Source: Thermoplasmata archaeon
GTDB taxonomy: Archaea > Thermoplasmatota > Thermoplasmata > Lutacidiplasmatales > UBA184
Reading direction: 5' to 3'
Length of the DNA stretch: 17,554 nucleotides
Assembly: GCA_021848165.1 (NCBI GenBank)
Contig: JAJZMW010000140.1
Location: 1 to 17,554, forward strand
The position numbers and the translations under genes are program-made. Shown piece after piece: positions 1 to 6,230 of this stretch (the first letter of the stretch is position 1; the number at the start of each line of letters is the position of its first letter). Under the pieces are notes generated by a model. The model was given only the letters and a program-made list of their open reading frames with translations. It searched no databases and was not told the DNA's origin.

Positions 1-1428
1 GCGCGCAACGCCGCCTCTATCGAGCAGGTGGCCGGGCGGGCGTCCGGGATGCGTTCGTTCGGCGCCGATGGTTCGATGTCGAGAGGGAGCCGAACGATGA
101 TCCTTCTGGATGAGGCCGACTGCCTCACCGGCCGCGCTTCGGGAGATCGTGGAACGAGCCCCCCTCCGATCCCCTGGAAGGAGTTCCTCCAGCGGCGCTA
201 CGGGACGATCTCCGCCCTCAACCGGACCTGGGGGCTCGGCGCGGCGGGATCGCCCCCGGAATTCGAGTCGTGGGAGGTCGTCCCCCGGTTCCCCGGTCGT
301 CAGCGGTGGACCGCGCTGCCGGAGGCGACGAAGGATATCGCCGACTGGCGAGCGACCGACCGCAAAGTGGACCTGTCGGATCGGGGGGGGTTGGGGGCGA
401 TCGCTCGGCTCGTGAAGGAGACGCACCAGCCGTTGGTCCTCACGGTCAACGACGATACGACGCTGACGCGCTACTCGCCGATCTTCCGCTCCGGCGTCGC
501 CCGCATTCGATTCCAGCCGCTGGCGGACCTCGAGCTCAAGACGCACGTCGTCCGCATCGCGCGACGGGAAGGGTTCTCGATCGATGCCCGGGCGATCGAT
601 GCCATCGTCGCCCGGTCGCACGGGGACCTGCGCGGGGCGCTCAACGATCTCGACGCGATCTGGCCGCTGCCCCCGGGGCCCGCCCAGGTCTCGGTGCTCG
701 GGCCCCGGGACCGCTCGAGCGAGCTCGCCGAGCTCGCCGCCGAAGCGCTCGCGAGCGCCCGGTATTATCGGAACGTGGAGATCCAAGAGCGGGTCGATGC
801 GACCCCCGAGGACCTCGCCCCGTGGATCGAGGAGAACCTTCCCCGCGTCGCCGTCGATCGAGAGCATCGCTCGGCGGCGTTCGCCCACCTCGCCTACGCG
901 GACCTCCTGCTCGCGCGAGCGCGGCGCCACCGGGTCTTCGGTCTGTGGAGCTCCGCGTCGGAGATCCTCACCGGCGGCGTGGGTCTCGCCGTTCGCGACC
1001 GGCCCGGGCGACCGGTCGAGCCGATCTTCCCGCTCTTCCTCGGCGCGATGGGGCGAACGAAAGCCGCGCGCGCGCTTCGGGAGCAATCGCTGGGCAAGCT
1101 CGGCCCTGCCGGTCACATCTCGCGCCAGAAGCTCCGGGAAGGGGCGTTCGACTTCTTCGAGGAAGCGTTCGCGCGGGCGCGGGGGGTCGATCGGGCCGGC
1201 GCCCCCTGGCGGAATCTGGCCCGGTCGGTGATCGCCGGAGCCGAACTCGTCCCGGAGGAGGTCGCCTACCTCTGCGACGTCGAGCCGGGATCGGAGGTGG
1301 TCGATCGATTGTTCGAGCCGGCCGAGGCGACGGGGCTCGGATCGGCGACGGCGCGCGATTGGACGGCCCCCGACGAGGGGCCGTCGCCCTCTCCGCCGGG
1401 CCAGCGTCGTCTCTCGGAGTTCGAATGA
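1..1428 (+). CDS. rfcL: Replication factor C large subunit, 5' truncated, with internal insertion
   Basis: Archaeal clamp-loader large subunit, which with RfcS loads the PCNA ring onto primed DNA using ATP. The frame is open from base 1 with no stop, so the start and the Walker A part lie upstream of the window. GTG at 28 and ATG at 49 fall inside the AAA+ domain and are not credible starts. Visible are Walker B (ILLDEAD, about 100-120), a sensor 1 region (VLTVND, about 436-453) and sensor 2 (GDLRGALNDL, about 622-651). The C terminus QRRLSEFE resembles a PCNA-interacting peptide. Between Walker B and the conserved DRGG segment, where homologues have only a few residues, sit about 80 extra residues (about 136-378). 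The reading frame stays open through them. The stop overlaps the next start (ATGA), so the two genes are probably co-transcribed. The family call is firm; the role of the insertion is unknown. Confidence 0.92.
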   Translation, partial: ARNAASIEQVAGRASGMRSFGADGSMSRGSRTMILLDEADCLTGRASGDRGTSPPPIPWKEFLQRRYGTISALNRTWGLGAAGSPPEFESWEVVPRFPGRQRWTALPEATKDIADWRATDRKVDLSDRGGLGAIARLVKETHQPLVLTVNDDTTLTRYSPIFRSGVARIRFQPLADLELKTHVVRIARREGFSIDARAIDAIVARSHGDLRGALNDLDAIWPLPPGPAQVSVLGPRDRSSELAELAAEALASARYYRNVEIQERVDATPEDLAPWIEENLPRVAVDREHRSAAFAHLAYADLLLARARRHRVFGLWSSASEILTGGVGLAVRDRPGRPVEPIFPLFLGAMGRTKAARALREQSLGKLGPAGHISRQKLREGAFDFFEEAFARARGVDRAGAPWRNLARSVIAGAELVPEEVAYLCDVEPGSEVVDRLFEPAEATGLGSATARDWTAPDEGPSPSPPGQRRLSEFE

Positions 1429-2123
1429 CTCCGGCGGCGACCCGACCGAAGGCGATCGTCTCGTGGAGCTCCGGGAAGGACTCCGCCTACGCCCTCTGGG
1501 AGGTCCTACGCCGGGGCGAGATCGAGGTCGTAGGCCTCCTGACCACCGTGACCGATGCGTTCGACCGCGTCTCGATGCACGGGGTCCGCGAGGAGGTCCT
1601 TCGCGCCCAGGCGGCGGCGGTCGGGCTGCCGCTCCACGTCGTTCGGATCCCGTATCCCTGCCCAAACGCCGTGTACGAGGAACGCATGGCCGCGATCGTC
1701 CACCAGCTCCGCGCCGAGGGCGTCGCGAGGATGGTCTTCGGCGACCTCTTTCTCGAGGATATCCGGTCGTATCGGGAGGACCGGCTGCGAGGGACGGGGA
1801 TTGAGCCCGTCTTCCCGCTGTGGGGTCGCCCGACGGCCGCTCTGGCGCGGGAGATGATCGACGCCGGGATGGTCGCCCACCTCGTGGCGATCGATCCCCG
1901 GGTCCTGCCGAGCCGGTTCGCCGGCCGCCGGTTCGACCGGCATCTCCTCGCCGATCTCCCGTCCACGGTCGACCCCTGCGGGGAGCGCGGCGAGTTCCAC
2001 ACGTGCGTGAGCGCCGGGCCGATGCTCCGCGCCCCGATCCCCGTCGAGCCGGGGCCGGTCGTGGAGCGCGATGGATTCGTCTTCGCCGACCTTCGATTGG
2101 CCGGCGCTCCGCCGCCGCCTTAG
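1425..2123 (+). CDS. dph6: Dph6-family PP-loop ATPase (diphthine--ammonia ligase family)
   Basis: A 232-residue member of the ATP-pyrophosphatase (PP-loop) family COG2102. The PP-loop SSGKDS lies at residues 15-20, and a conserved DPCGERGEFHT segment lies near the C terminus, like the CGExGEF signature of the family. In archaea and eukaryotes Dph6 amidates diphthine on elongation factor 2 in the last step of diphthamide synthesis. From memory, this short form with LTTVTDAFDRVSMHGVR looks closer to bacterial proteins annotated as adenine nucleotide alpha hydrolases, which occur in organisms without diphthamide. The exact substrate is therefore uncertain. The start ATG at 1425 overlaps the rfcL stop as ATGA. 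The TAG stop overlaps the stop of the convergent osmC gene. The family is certain; the diphthamide role is a moderate inference. Confidence 0.82.
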   Translation: MTPAATRPKAIVSWSSGKDSAYALWEVLRRGEIEVVGLLTTVTDAFDRVSMHGVREEVLRAQAAAVGLPLHVVRIPYPCPNAVYEERMAAIVHQLRAEGVARMVFGDLFLEDIRSYREDRLRGTGIEPVFPLWGRPTAALAREMIDAGMVAHLVAIDPRVLPSRFAGRRFDRHLLADLPSTVDPCGERGEFHTCVSAGPMLRAPIPVEPGPVVERDGFVFADLRLAGAPPPP

Positions 2124-2557
2124 GCGAGCTTGGAGCGCACCGAGATGGCGACGTTGCCCTTCAGGGCGCCCGAGATCGGGCAGCCTTCGCCGGCCGCCTT
2201 CGCCGCCGCCTGGAACTCCTCCGGGGTCGCCTGAGGCACGTGGCCGACCACATCGAGTTCCATCGTGGTCACCTTCCACGCCTCGCCCACCTTGTCGAAG
2301 GTCGCGGTCGCGGTGACCTCGAGGCGCTGCGGCGGCTTCCCCATCCGGCCGAGGCCCGCGGAAAGCGCCATCGAGTAGCAGGAGGCGTGCGCCGCGGCGA
2401 GCAGCTCCTCGGGGCTCGTTTGGGTCCCTTGGTGTTCCGTCCGAGCCGCCCAGCTGACCGAGACGGTCGGCAAGGCCCCCGGGGCTCCGTGGACCGTCCC
2501 GTGACCTTTCGCTAGATCGCCCTCCCAAACCGCCTGCGCCGTCCGCTTCGCCGCCAT
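2120..2557 (-). CDS. osmC: OsmC family peroxiredoxin
   Basis: A 145-residue cytoplasmic thiol peroxidase that reduces organic hydroperoxides. It aligns along its whole length with the E. coli OsmC pattern: WEGDL near the N terminus, TSPEELLAAAHASC in the middle and GCPISGAL near the end. The two redox-active cysteines are Cys60 (HASCYSMAL) and Cys126 (EGCPIS), and the conserved Arg39 is also present. The length is normal for OsmC, and the OsmC rather than Ohr subtype is suggested by WEGDL and GCPISGAL. The start ATG has an AT-rich box about 25 nt upstream on the minus strand (2578-2586), consistent with a leaderless or near-leaderless transcript. The gene is convergent with the upstream PP-loop gene and their stop codons overlap. 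Confidence 0.93.
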   Translation of the reverse strand: MAAKRTAQAVWEGDLAKGHGTVHGAPGALPTVSVSWAARTEHQGTQTSPEELLAAAHASCYSMALSAGLGRMGKPPQRLEVTATATFDKVGEAWKVTTMELDVVGHVPQATPEEFQAAAKAAGEGCPISGALKGNVAISVRSKLA

Positions 2558-2577
2558 ATCGCTCCCACGGAGCGCAT

Positions 2578-2586
2578 CGATTTAGC
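2578..2586 (-). promoter_or_regulatory. Possible TATA box for osmC
   Basis: On the minus strand this reads GCTAAATCG, the most AT-rich stretch in the GC-rich gap between osmC and the methyltransferase gene. Its centre is about 25 nt before the osmC ATG. That spacing would put the transcript start at or near the start codon. The match to an archaeal box A is only moderate, so this is a weak call. Confidence 0.35.
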
Positions 2587-2673
2587 GTGTCCGCTCGGCC
2601 CGCGGGGGAGCTCCGGCGTCGTGCGGACCCCCAACGGAATAACCTCGTGCGATTCTCGCGGAGGGGGGAGCGG

Positions 2674-3435
2674 ATGACCGGATCCTACGATGCTCGCCGC
2701 CTGCGCTCGAGCTGGGACCTCCAGCAGAACTACCTCGTCGGCGATCGCGAGCAACGGTTCGACACGATCGTCGACCTGTTGCGAGTCGCCGTGCCGCCGA
2801 GCGCCCGCATCCTCGACCTCGGCTGCGGCACCGGATCGCTCTCCGAGCGGATCCTCCGCCGGATGCCCCGGGTCCGCATCGCGGCCGTCGACCAGGACCC
2901 GGTGCTTCTGCGTCTCGGCCGGGAGGGGTTCGGCACCGCGCGGGGCCGCCTGACCTGGATCGACGCGGATCTCCGGGAACCGGGTTGGGATCGAGGACTC
3001 CCGTTCTCCCGGGTCGACGCCGTCGTATCGACCACCGCCCTGCACTGGCTCCATCCCCCTCGGCTCTCCCGACTCTATCGGGAGATCGCCCGCCGCCTCC
3101 CTCCGAAGGGGGTTTTCCTGAACGGGGACGATCTCCCCATCGAACGCGGGTTCCCGCGCACCGCCCGGTGGGTGCGCGAGGTCCGGCACGCGCGGGCCGC
3201 GGGGCGGCCGAAGGGGAGGGCGCTCGGCTGGGAGGAGTGGTGGGCGATGGTCCGCTCGATCCCCGAACTGCGGGCGGAAGTCGACGAGCGGGACCGGCGC
3301 TACCCGAGAGCGCACGGCGACGAGCCGACGCGACCGATCCCGTGGCACCTCGGGCGGCTCCGGGCCGCCGGGTTCCGCGAGGCGTCGGTCGTCTGGCAGT
3401 CGCTCACCAATCGCATCGTCCTCGCGGTCCGCTGA
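2674..3435 (+). CDS. Class I SAM-dependent methyltransferase
   Basis: A 253-residue protein with a Rossmann-type methyltransferase core. Motif I is ILDLGCGTG at residues 46-54, followed by the acidic strand-2 end AAVDQDP and motif IV VVSTTALHWLH. The second half (residues about 150-253) is rich in Arg and Trp and should hold the substrate-binding cap. The substrate cannot be named from sequence; the closest general class is the Methyltransf_11/25 or trans-aconitate methyltransferase-like group. I chose ATG 2674 because GGAGG at 2660-2664 lies 9 nt before it and the protein then begins in the usual way. An in-frame GTG at 2587 would add 29 low-complexity residues. The gene is divergent from osmC and ends 52 bases before the MarC gene, which has its own promoter-like box. 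Confidence 0.85.
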   Translation: MTGSYDARRLRSSWDLQQNYLVGDREQRFDTIVDLLRVAVPPSARILDLGCGTGSLSERILRRMPRVRIAAVDQDPVLLRLGREGFGTARGRLTWIDADLREPGWDRGLPFSRVDAVVSTTALHWLHPPRLSRLYREIARRLPPKGVFLNGDDLPIERGFPRTARWVREVRHARAAGRPKGRALGWEEWWAMVRSIPELRAEVDERDRRYPRAHGDEPTRPIPWHLGRLRAAGFREASVVWQSLTNRIVLAVR

Positions 3436-3446
3436 GCCCCGGGGCA

Positions 3447-3456
3447 ACCTTATCTC
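3447..3456 (+). promoter_or_regulatory. Possible TATA box for the MarC gene
   Basis: The AT-rich stretch ACCTTATCT lies in the short gap between the methyltransferase stop and the MarC start. Its centre is about 36 nt before the ATG at 3488, which would give a leader of roughly 10 nt. The match is moderate. Confidence 0.35.
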
Positions 3457-3487
3457 ACCGGACCTCGCTGGCAGGGGCTCCCCGCCC

Positions 3488-4117
3488 ATGAGCGATCTCG
3501 GCTACTACCTGGTCGCAATCGTCACCGTCTTCGCGGTGGTCGACCCGATCGGCACCCTGCCGTTCTTCACGGCGTTCACGCTCGGCTTCGACGCGCAGGA
3601 CCGGCGCGTCGTCCTCGAGCGGACCGTCCTCATCTTTTCGTCGATCCTCCTCGTCTTTGCGCTGGTCGGCCGCTTCGTCTTCGCGGCGTTCGGCTTCACG
3701 CTCGCCGCCTTCGAGATCGCGGGCGGGATCCTCCTTTTCATCGTCGCGTACGACATGCTCCGCGGCGAGGTCGGGCCGACGAAGTTGACCGCCGCCGACC
3801 GAGAGGAGGCGATCCAGCGGCGCGACGAGGTCTCCGTCTTCCCTCTCTCGATCCCGCTGCTCGCCGGGCCGGGAGCGATCTCGACCGTGATGATCTACGC
3901 CGGGGGCACGGGATCGGGAACGACGGGCGTTCTCGCCGCCCTCCTGGCGGTGATCGTGACCGGATCCGCGACGTTCATCATTTTCCGGCTCGGGCAGCGG
4001 ATCCTCGACTCGCTCGGTCGGGTCGGGGTGATGGCGTTGACCCGGGTCCTCGGGCTCCTCTTGGCGGCGGTCGCCGTTCAGTTCGTGATCACCGGGATCT
4101 ACGGCGTGATCGGGTAG
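3488..4117 (+). CDS. MarC family integral membrane protein (UPF0056)
   Basis: A 209-residue hydrophobic protein with about six predicted membrane segments (roughly residues 5-27, 40-62, 67-88, 118-138, 143-165 and 184-207). Family marks are VFAVVDPIGTLPFF near the N terminus and PLSIPLLAGPGAIST in the middle, both typical of MarC/UPF0056 proteins. The polar loop of about 30 residues before the second motif is also typical. The family was named after multiple antibiotic resistance in E. coli, but that link was later withdrawn and the transported substrate, if any, is unknown. The last 29 bases overlap the 3' end of the convergent DUF1684 gene. Family membership is secure; function is not. Confidence 0.9.
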   Translation: MSDLGYYLVAIVTVFAVVDPIGTLPFFTAFTLGFDAQDRRVVLERTVLIFSSILLVFALVGRFVFAAFGFTLAAFEIAGGILLFIVAYDMLRGEVGPTKLTAADREEAIQRRDEVSVFPLSIPLLAGPGAISTVMIYAGGTGSGTTGVLAALLAVIVTGSATFIIFRLGQRILDSLGRVGVMALTRVLGLLLAAVAVQFVITGIYGVIG

Positions 4118-4784
4118 CGCCCCGCTTCGGTCGCGCGCGGGGCTTCGCGGCGCTCCGTGCGACCCGCGCGCGCGGAGCGGGTCGGGTGGGCGGCCGCCCT
4201 GCGCCCGCGCGCTCGAGCAGCAGGGCGTTCGGGGTCCGCGGGTTGCGGTCGGCGGCCCAGACCTTCTCCCCCGCCGGGATGCGGACCGGGAGGTCGTTCT
4301 CGCTGGGCGGGAACCCGCACTCAAAGGCGTCCGTGTAGGCGCAGTACGGGTTGAACGCGCGGTTGAAGTCGAGCTCGTACTCGTCCTCTTCCGAGAGTTC
4401 GAGCGTGAGGTAGCGTCCCGGCCCGTACGTCTCCCGTCCGCTGGTCAGATCGCGGAACGGGACGAAGACGGACGTTCCGACCCCTTCCCCGGCATGGAAG
4501 ACCCGGAGTCGGAGCGGGCGCGCTCCGAGCCGGAACGTCAGGTCGCCGACGTAGCGCATGACCGACTGTCCATCGCGATTGGTGCGGAGGTACGCCTCCT
4601 CCGGGGTCGCGCGTCGTTCGAGCGCGGCCCGGACCCGATAGGTGGGGGAGATCGGGAAGTAGACGAGCGGGTGGAAGGGGATCCGCTCCGCGACGAAGGG
4701 GGATTCGGGGTGGCGCGCCATGAACTCATCCTTCATCGAGCGCTCGGTGGCGAGATCCCGTCGCCACGTTTCCGCGTCCGTCAC
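4089..4784 (-). CDS. DUF1684 family protein with basic C-terminal tail
   Basis: A 231-residue protein matching the short form of the DUF1684 family. It has an N-terminal helix with MARHPESPF, then FHPLVYFPISPTYRV, a beta-rich middle with GRYLTLEL, and FNPYCAYTDAFECGFPP followed by NDLPVRIPAGEK. The family resembles a cupin-like fold and its biochemical role is unknown. The start is GTG at 4784; I see no better in-frame start upstream. The domain ends near residue 190. The last 40 or so residues are an Arg/Ala/Pro-rich tail ending RSRRRSR, which I do not recognise as part of the family. Its coding region runs 29 bases into the convergent MarC gene. The gene follows the DUF59 gene by 55 bases with no promoter-like sequence between, so they are probably co-transcribed. 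Confidence 0.85.
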   Translation of the reverse strand: MTDAETWRRDLATERSMKDEFMARHPESPFVAERIPFHPLVYFPISPTYRVRAALERRATPEEAYLRTNRDGQSVMRYVGDLTFRLGARPLRLRVFHAGEGVGTSVFVPFRDLTSGRETYGPGRYLTLELSEEDEYELDFNRAFNPYCAYTDAFECGFPPSENDLPVRIPAGEKVWAADRNPRTPNALLLERAGAGRPPTRPAPRARVARSAAKPRARPKRGATRSRRRSR

Positions 4785-4839
4785 GACGATCGTCGCTCCC
4801 GTCCGGCCCGCCCGAGCCCGCTCTGATCCCTCGCGCCCG

Positions 4840-5205
4840 TCACATGTAGCCGAACTGGCGCTTGGCGAAATCGCTCATCCGATCCGGGGACCAGGCCGGC
4901 TCCCAGACCAATTCGACGGTCGCGGACCGGACCTGGGGGACCTTCTCGACGGCCGTCTTGATCTCTTCCGCGAGAATCCCCGCGACCGGGCAACCGGGCG
5001 CGGTGAGCGTCATGCGCAACGTGAGGTCGTCCTCCTTCCAGTCGAATCCGTAGATCAACCCGAGGTCCACGATGTTCATCGGGATCTCGGGATCGTAGAT
5101 CTTCTTCAGCTCCGCCGTGATGAGGCGCTCCCGCTCGGCGTACGGGCCGGGGGGGGGGCCGTCCGGCGCGGTCGAGGGCTCCGGGGACGCGATCGGCTCG
5201 CTCAT
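4840..5205 (-). CDS. DUF59/MIP18 family Fe-S cluster assembly protein (SufT/PaaD-like)
   Basis: A 121-residue cytoplasmic protein. Residues 1-24 are a Pro-rich leader, and the rest is a single MIP18 (DUF59) domain. Hallmarks are DPEIPMNIVDLGLIY at residues 38-52 and TAPGCP at 68-73 with the conserved Cys72. Proteins of this family help mature Fe-S proteins (SufT, the eukaryotic MIP18/CIA2 factor) or assemble the phenylacetyl-CoA oxygenase (PaaD). With no paa genes here and sufC-sufS in the same window, a general Fe-S maturation role is the better inference. The ATG at 5205 lies 29 nt after a clear TATA box on the minus strand, which fixes the start as leaderless. A run of ten C on the coding strand lies within the leader (5149-5158). 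The DUF1684 gene follows. Confidence 0.9.
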   Translation of the reverse strand: MSEPIASPEPSTAPDGPPPGPYAERERLITAELKKIYDPEIPMNIVDLGLIYGFDWKEDDLTLRMTLTAPGCPVAGILAEEIKTAVEKVPQVRSATVELVWEPAWSPDRMSDFAKRQFGYM

Positions 5206-5230
5206 CGTCGAGTTCGAGGGACGGGTCCGC

Positions 5231-5238
5231 TATAAGCC
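5231..5238 (-). promoter_or_regulatory. TATA box for the DUF59 gene
   Basis: The minus strand reads GGCTTATAGC here, in otherwise very GC-rich DNA. The box centre is about 29 nt before the ATG at 5205, the spacing expected for an archaeal leaderless transcript. Confidence 0.6.
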
Positions 5239-5276
5239 CTCGCCGCGACCCGGCGTTTCGGTCCGCCCCCGGTCAA

Positions 5277-5286
5277 CGGTTTAAGA
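5277..5286 (+). promoter_or_regulatory. TATA-like box for mptA
   Basis: CGGTTTAAGA lies about 24 nt before the mptA ATG at 5306. It faces away from the TATA box of the DUF59 gene in the same 100-base gap, so the gap holds two divergent promoters. The spacing again suggests a leaderless transcript. Confidence 0.55.
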
Positions 5287-5305
5287 GCCCGACCGCCGTG
5301 AGCCG

Positions 5306-6220
5306 ATGATGCCCGACATCCATGCCGGTCCCCCGAGCGCCGGACCGATCGAGCTCCGGCGCGTGGGGATCGACCGCATCCGCAAGCCGATCCACGTCCG
5401 TCGGCCGCGGCGGGACGTCGTCTTGACGGCCGAGTTCTCCGTCGAGGTCGATCTTCCCGCGAGCCGAAAGGGGTCGGATCTCTCGCGGAACGCCGAGATC
5501 CTCGCGGCGCTGACCGACCAGACCGCGACCCGTCCGGTCGGGAGCCTCGAGGAGGCCTGCTCGTGGATCGCGCGAGAGCTGCTCGCCCGCCACGCGAGCG
5601 CCTCCGAATCCCTGGTCCGGGCCAGCGCCGAGTACTTCGTCCAGGAAGGGATCGCCCCGGGACGGGAGAGCTACGAAGACTACCTTCTGATCGCCGAAGC
5701 GCGGGCCGAACGCGGTCCGGAAGGGCGGCTCCGATTGACCCGAGGGATCGGGGCCGAAGCGGTCGGGATGACCGCGTGCCCGTGCGCCATGGAGTCGTGC
5801 CGCGAACTCTTGATGCGCGACCATCCCGAGCTCGCGAGCGGGCCGTGGCGGGAGATCCCGATGGTCACGCACAATCAGCGGAATCGGACCCGCCTTCTCT
5901 TCGAGGTCCCGGAGGGCGTGGAGGTGGAGGCCGACGAGATCCTCGCCGCGATCGGCTCCGCCCAGTCGGCTCCGACGTACTCGATCCTCAAGCGGGGCGA
6001 CGAGGCCCGGGTGGTGCTGGAGGCGCACCGTCGGCCGCGGTTCGTCGAGGACGTGATCCGGGAGCTGCTCGCCGACGTGCCGCGCCGGTTCGCGTCGCTC
6101 CCCGATGCGGTCGTCGTGCGCGCCGCCACCGTCAGCGAGGAGTCGATCCACAAGTACGATGTACGGGCGTCGCATTGGACCACCATGGCGGAACTCCGTC
6201 GCGCGATCGCGTCGAGCTAG
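5306..6220 (+). CDS. mptA: GTP cyclohydrolase MptA (archaeal, COG1469 family)
   Basis: A 304-residue enzyme that opens the ring of GTP to start pterin synthesis. Characterised archaeal MptA is Fe(II)-dependent and makes 7,8-dihydroneopterin 2',3'-cyclic phosphate for tetrahydromethanopterin or archaeal folate. Key marks are GMTACPC (Cys158 and Cys160) and the metal-binding motif THNQR (His189). The first matches the TACPC form of MptA better than the TLCPC form of bacterial FolE2. The ends SAPTYSILKRGDE and ESIHKYDVRA are also typical. Length is normal. Two adjacent ATGs (5306 and 5309) lie 24-27 nt after a TATA-like box; the first was taken. The next gene, a permease, starts 10 bases after the stop, so mptA probably heads an operon reaching ABCE1. 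Confidence 0.92.
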   Translation: MMPDIHAGPPSAGPIELRRVGIDRIRKPIHVRRPRRDVVLTAEFSVEVDLPASRKGSDLSRNAEILAALTDQTATRPVGSLEEACSWIARELLARHASASESLVRASAEYFVQEGIAPGRESYEDYLLIAEARAERGPEGRLRLTRGIGAEAVGMTACPCAMESCRELLMRDHPELASGPWREIPMVTHNQRNRTRLLFEVPEGVEVEADEILAAIGSAQSAPTYSILKRGDEARVVLEAHRRPRFVEDVIRELLADVPRRFASLPDAVVVRAATVSEESIHKYDVRASHWTTMAELRRAIASS

Positions 6221-6230
6221 CGAGGGTCGG

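Noticed and set aside
136..378. The RfcL insertion as an intein
   Set aside because: It is only about 80 residues, has no N-terminal Cys/Ser block or C-terminal His-Asn, and sits after Walker B rather than at the P-loop.
270..1424. Long 5' extension of the PP-loop ATPase frame through rfcL
   Set aside because: The extension overlaps well-conserved RfcL sequence in another frame. ATG 1425 gives the normal family length and an ATGA overlap.
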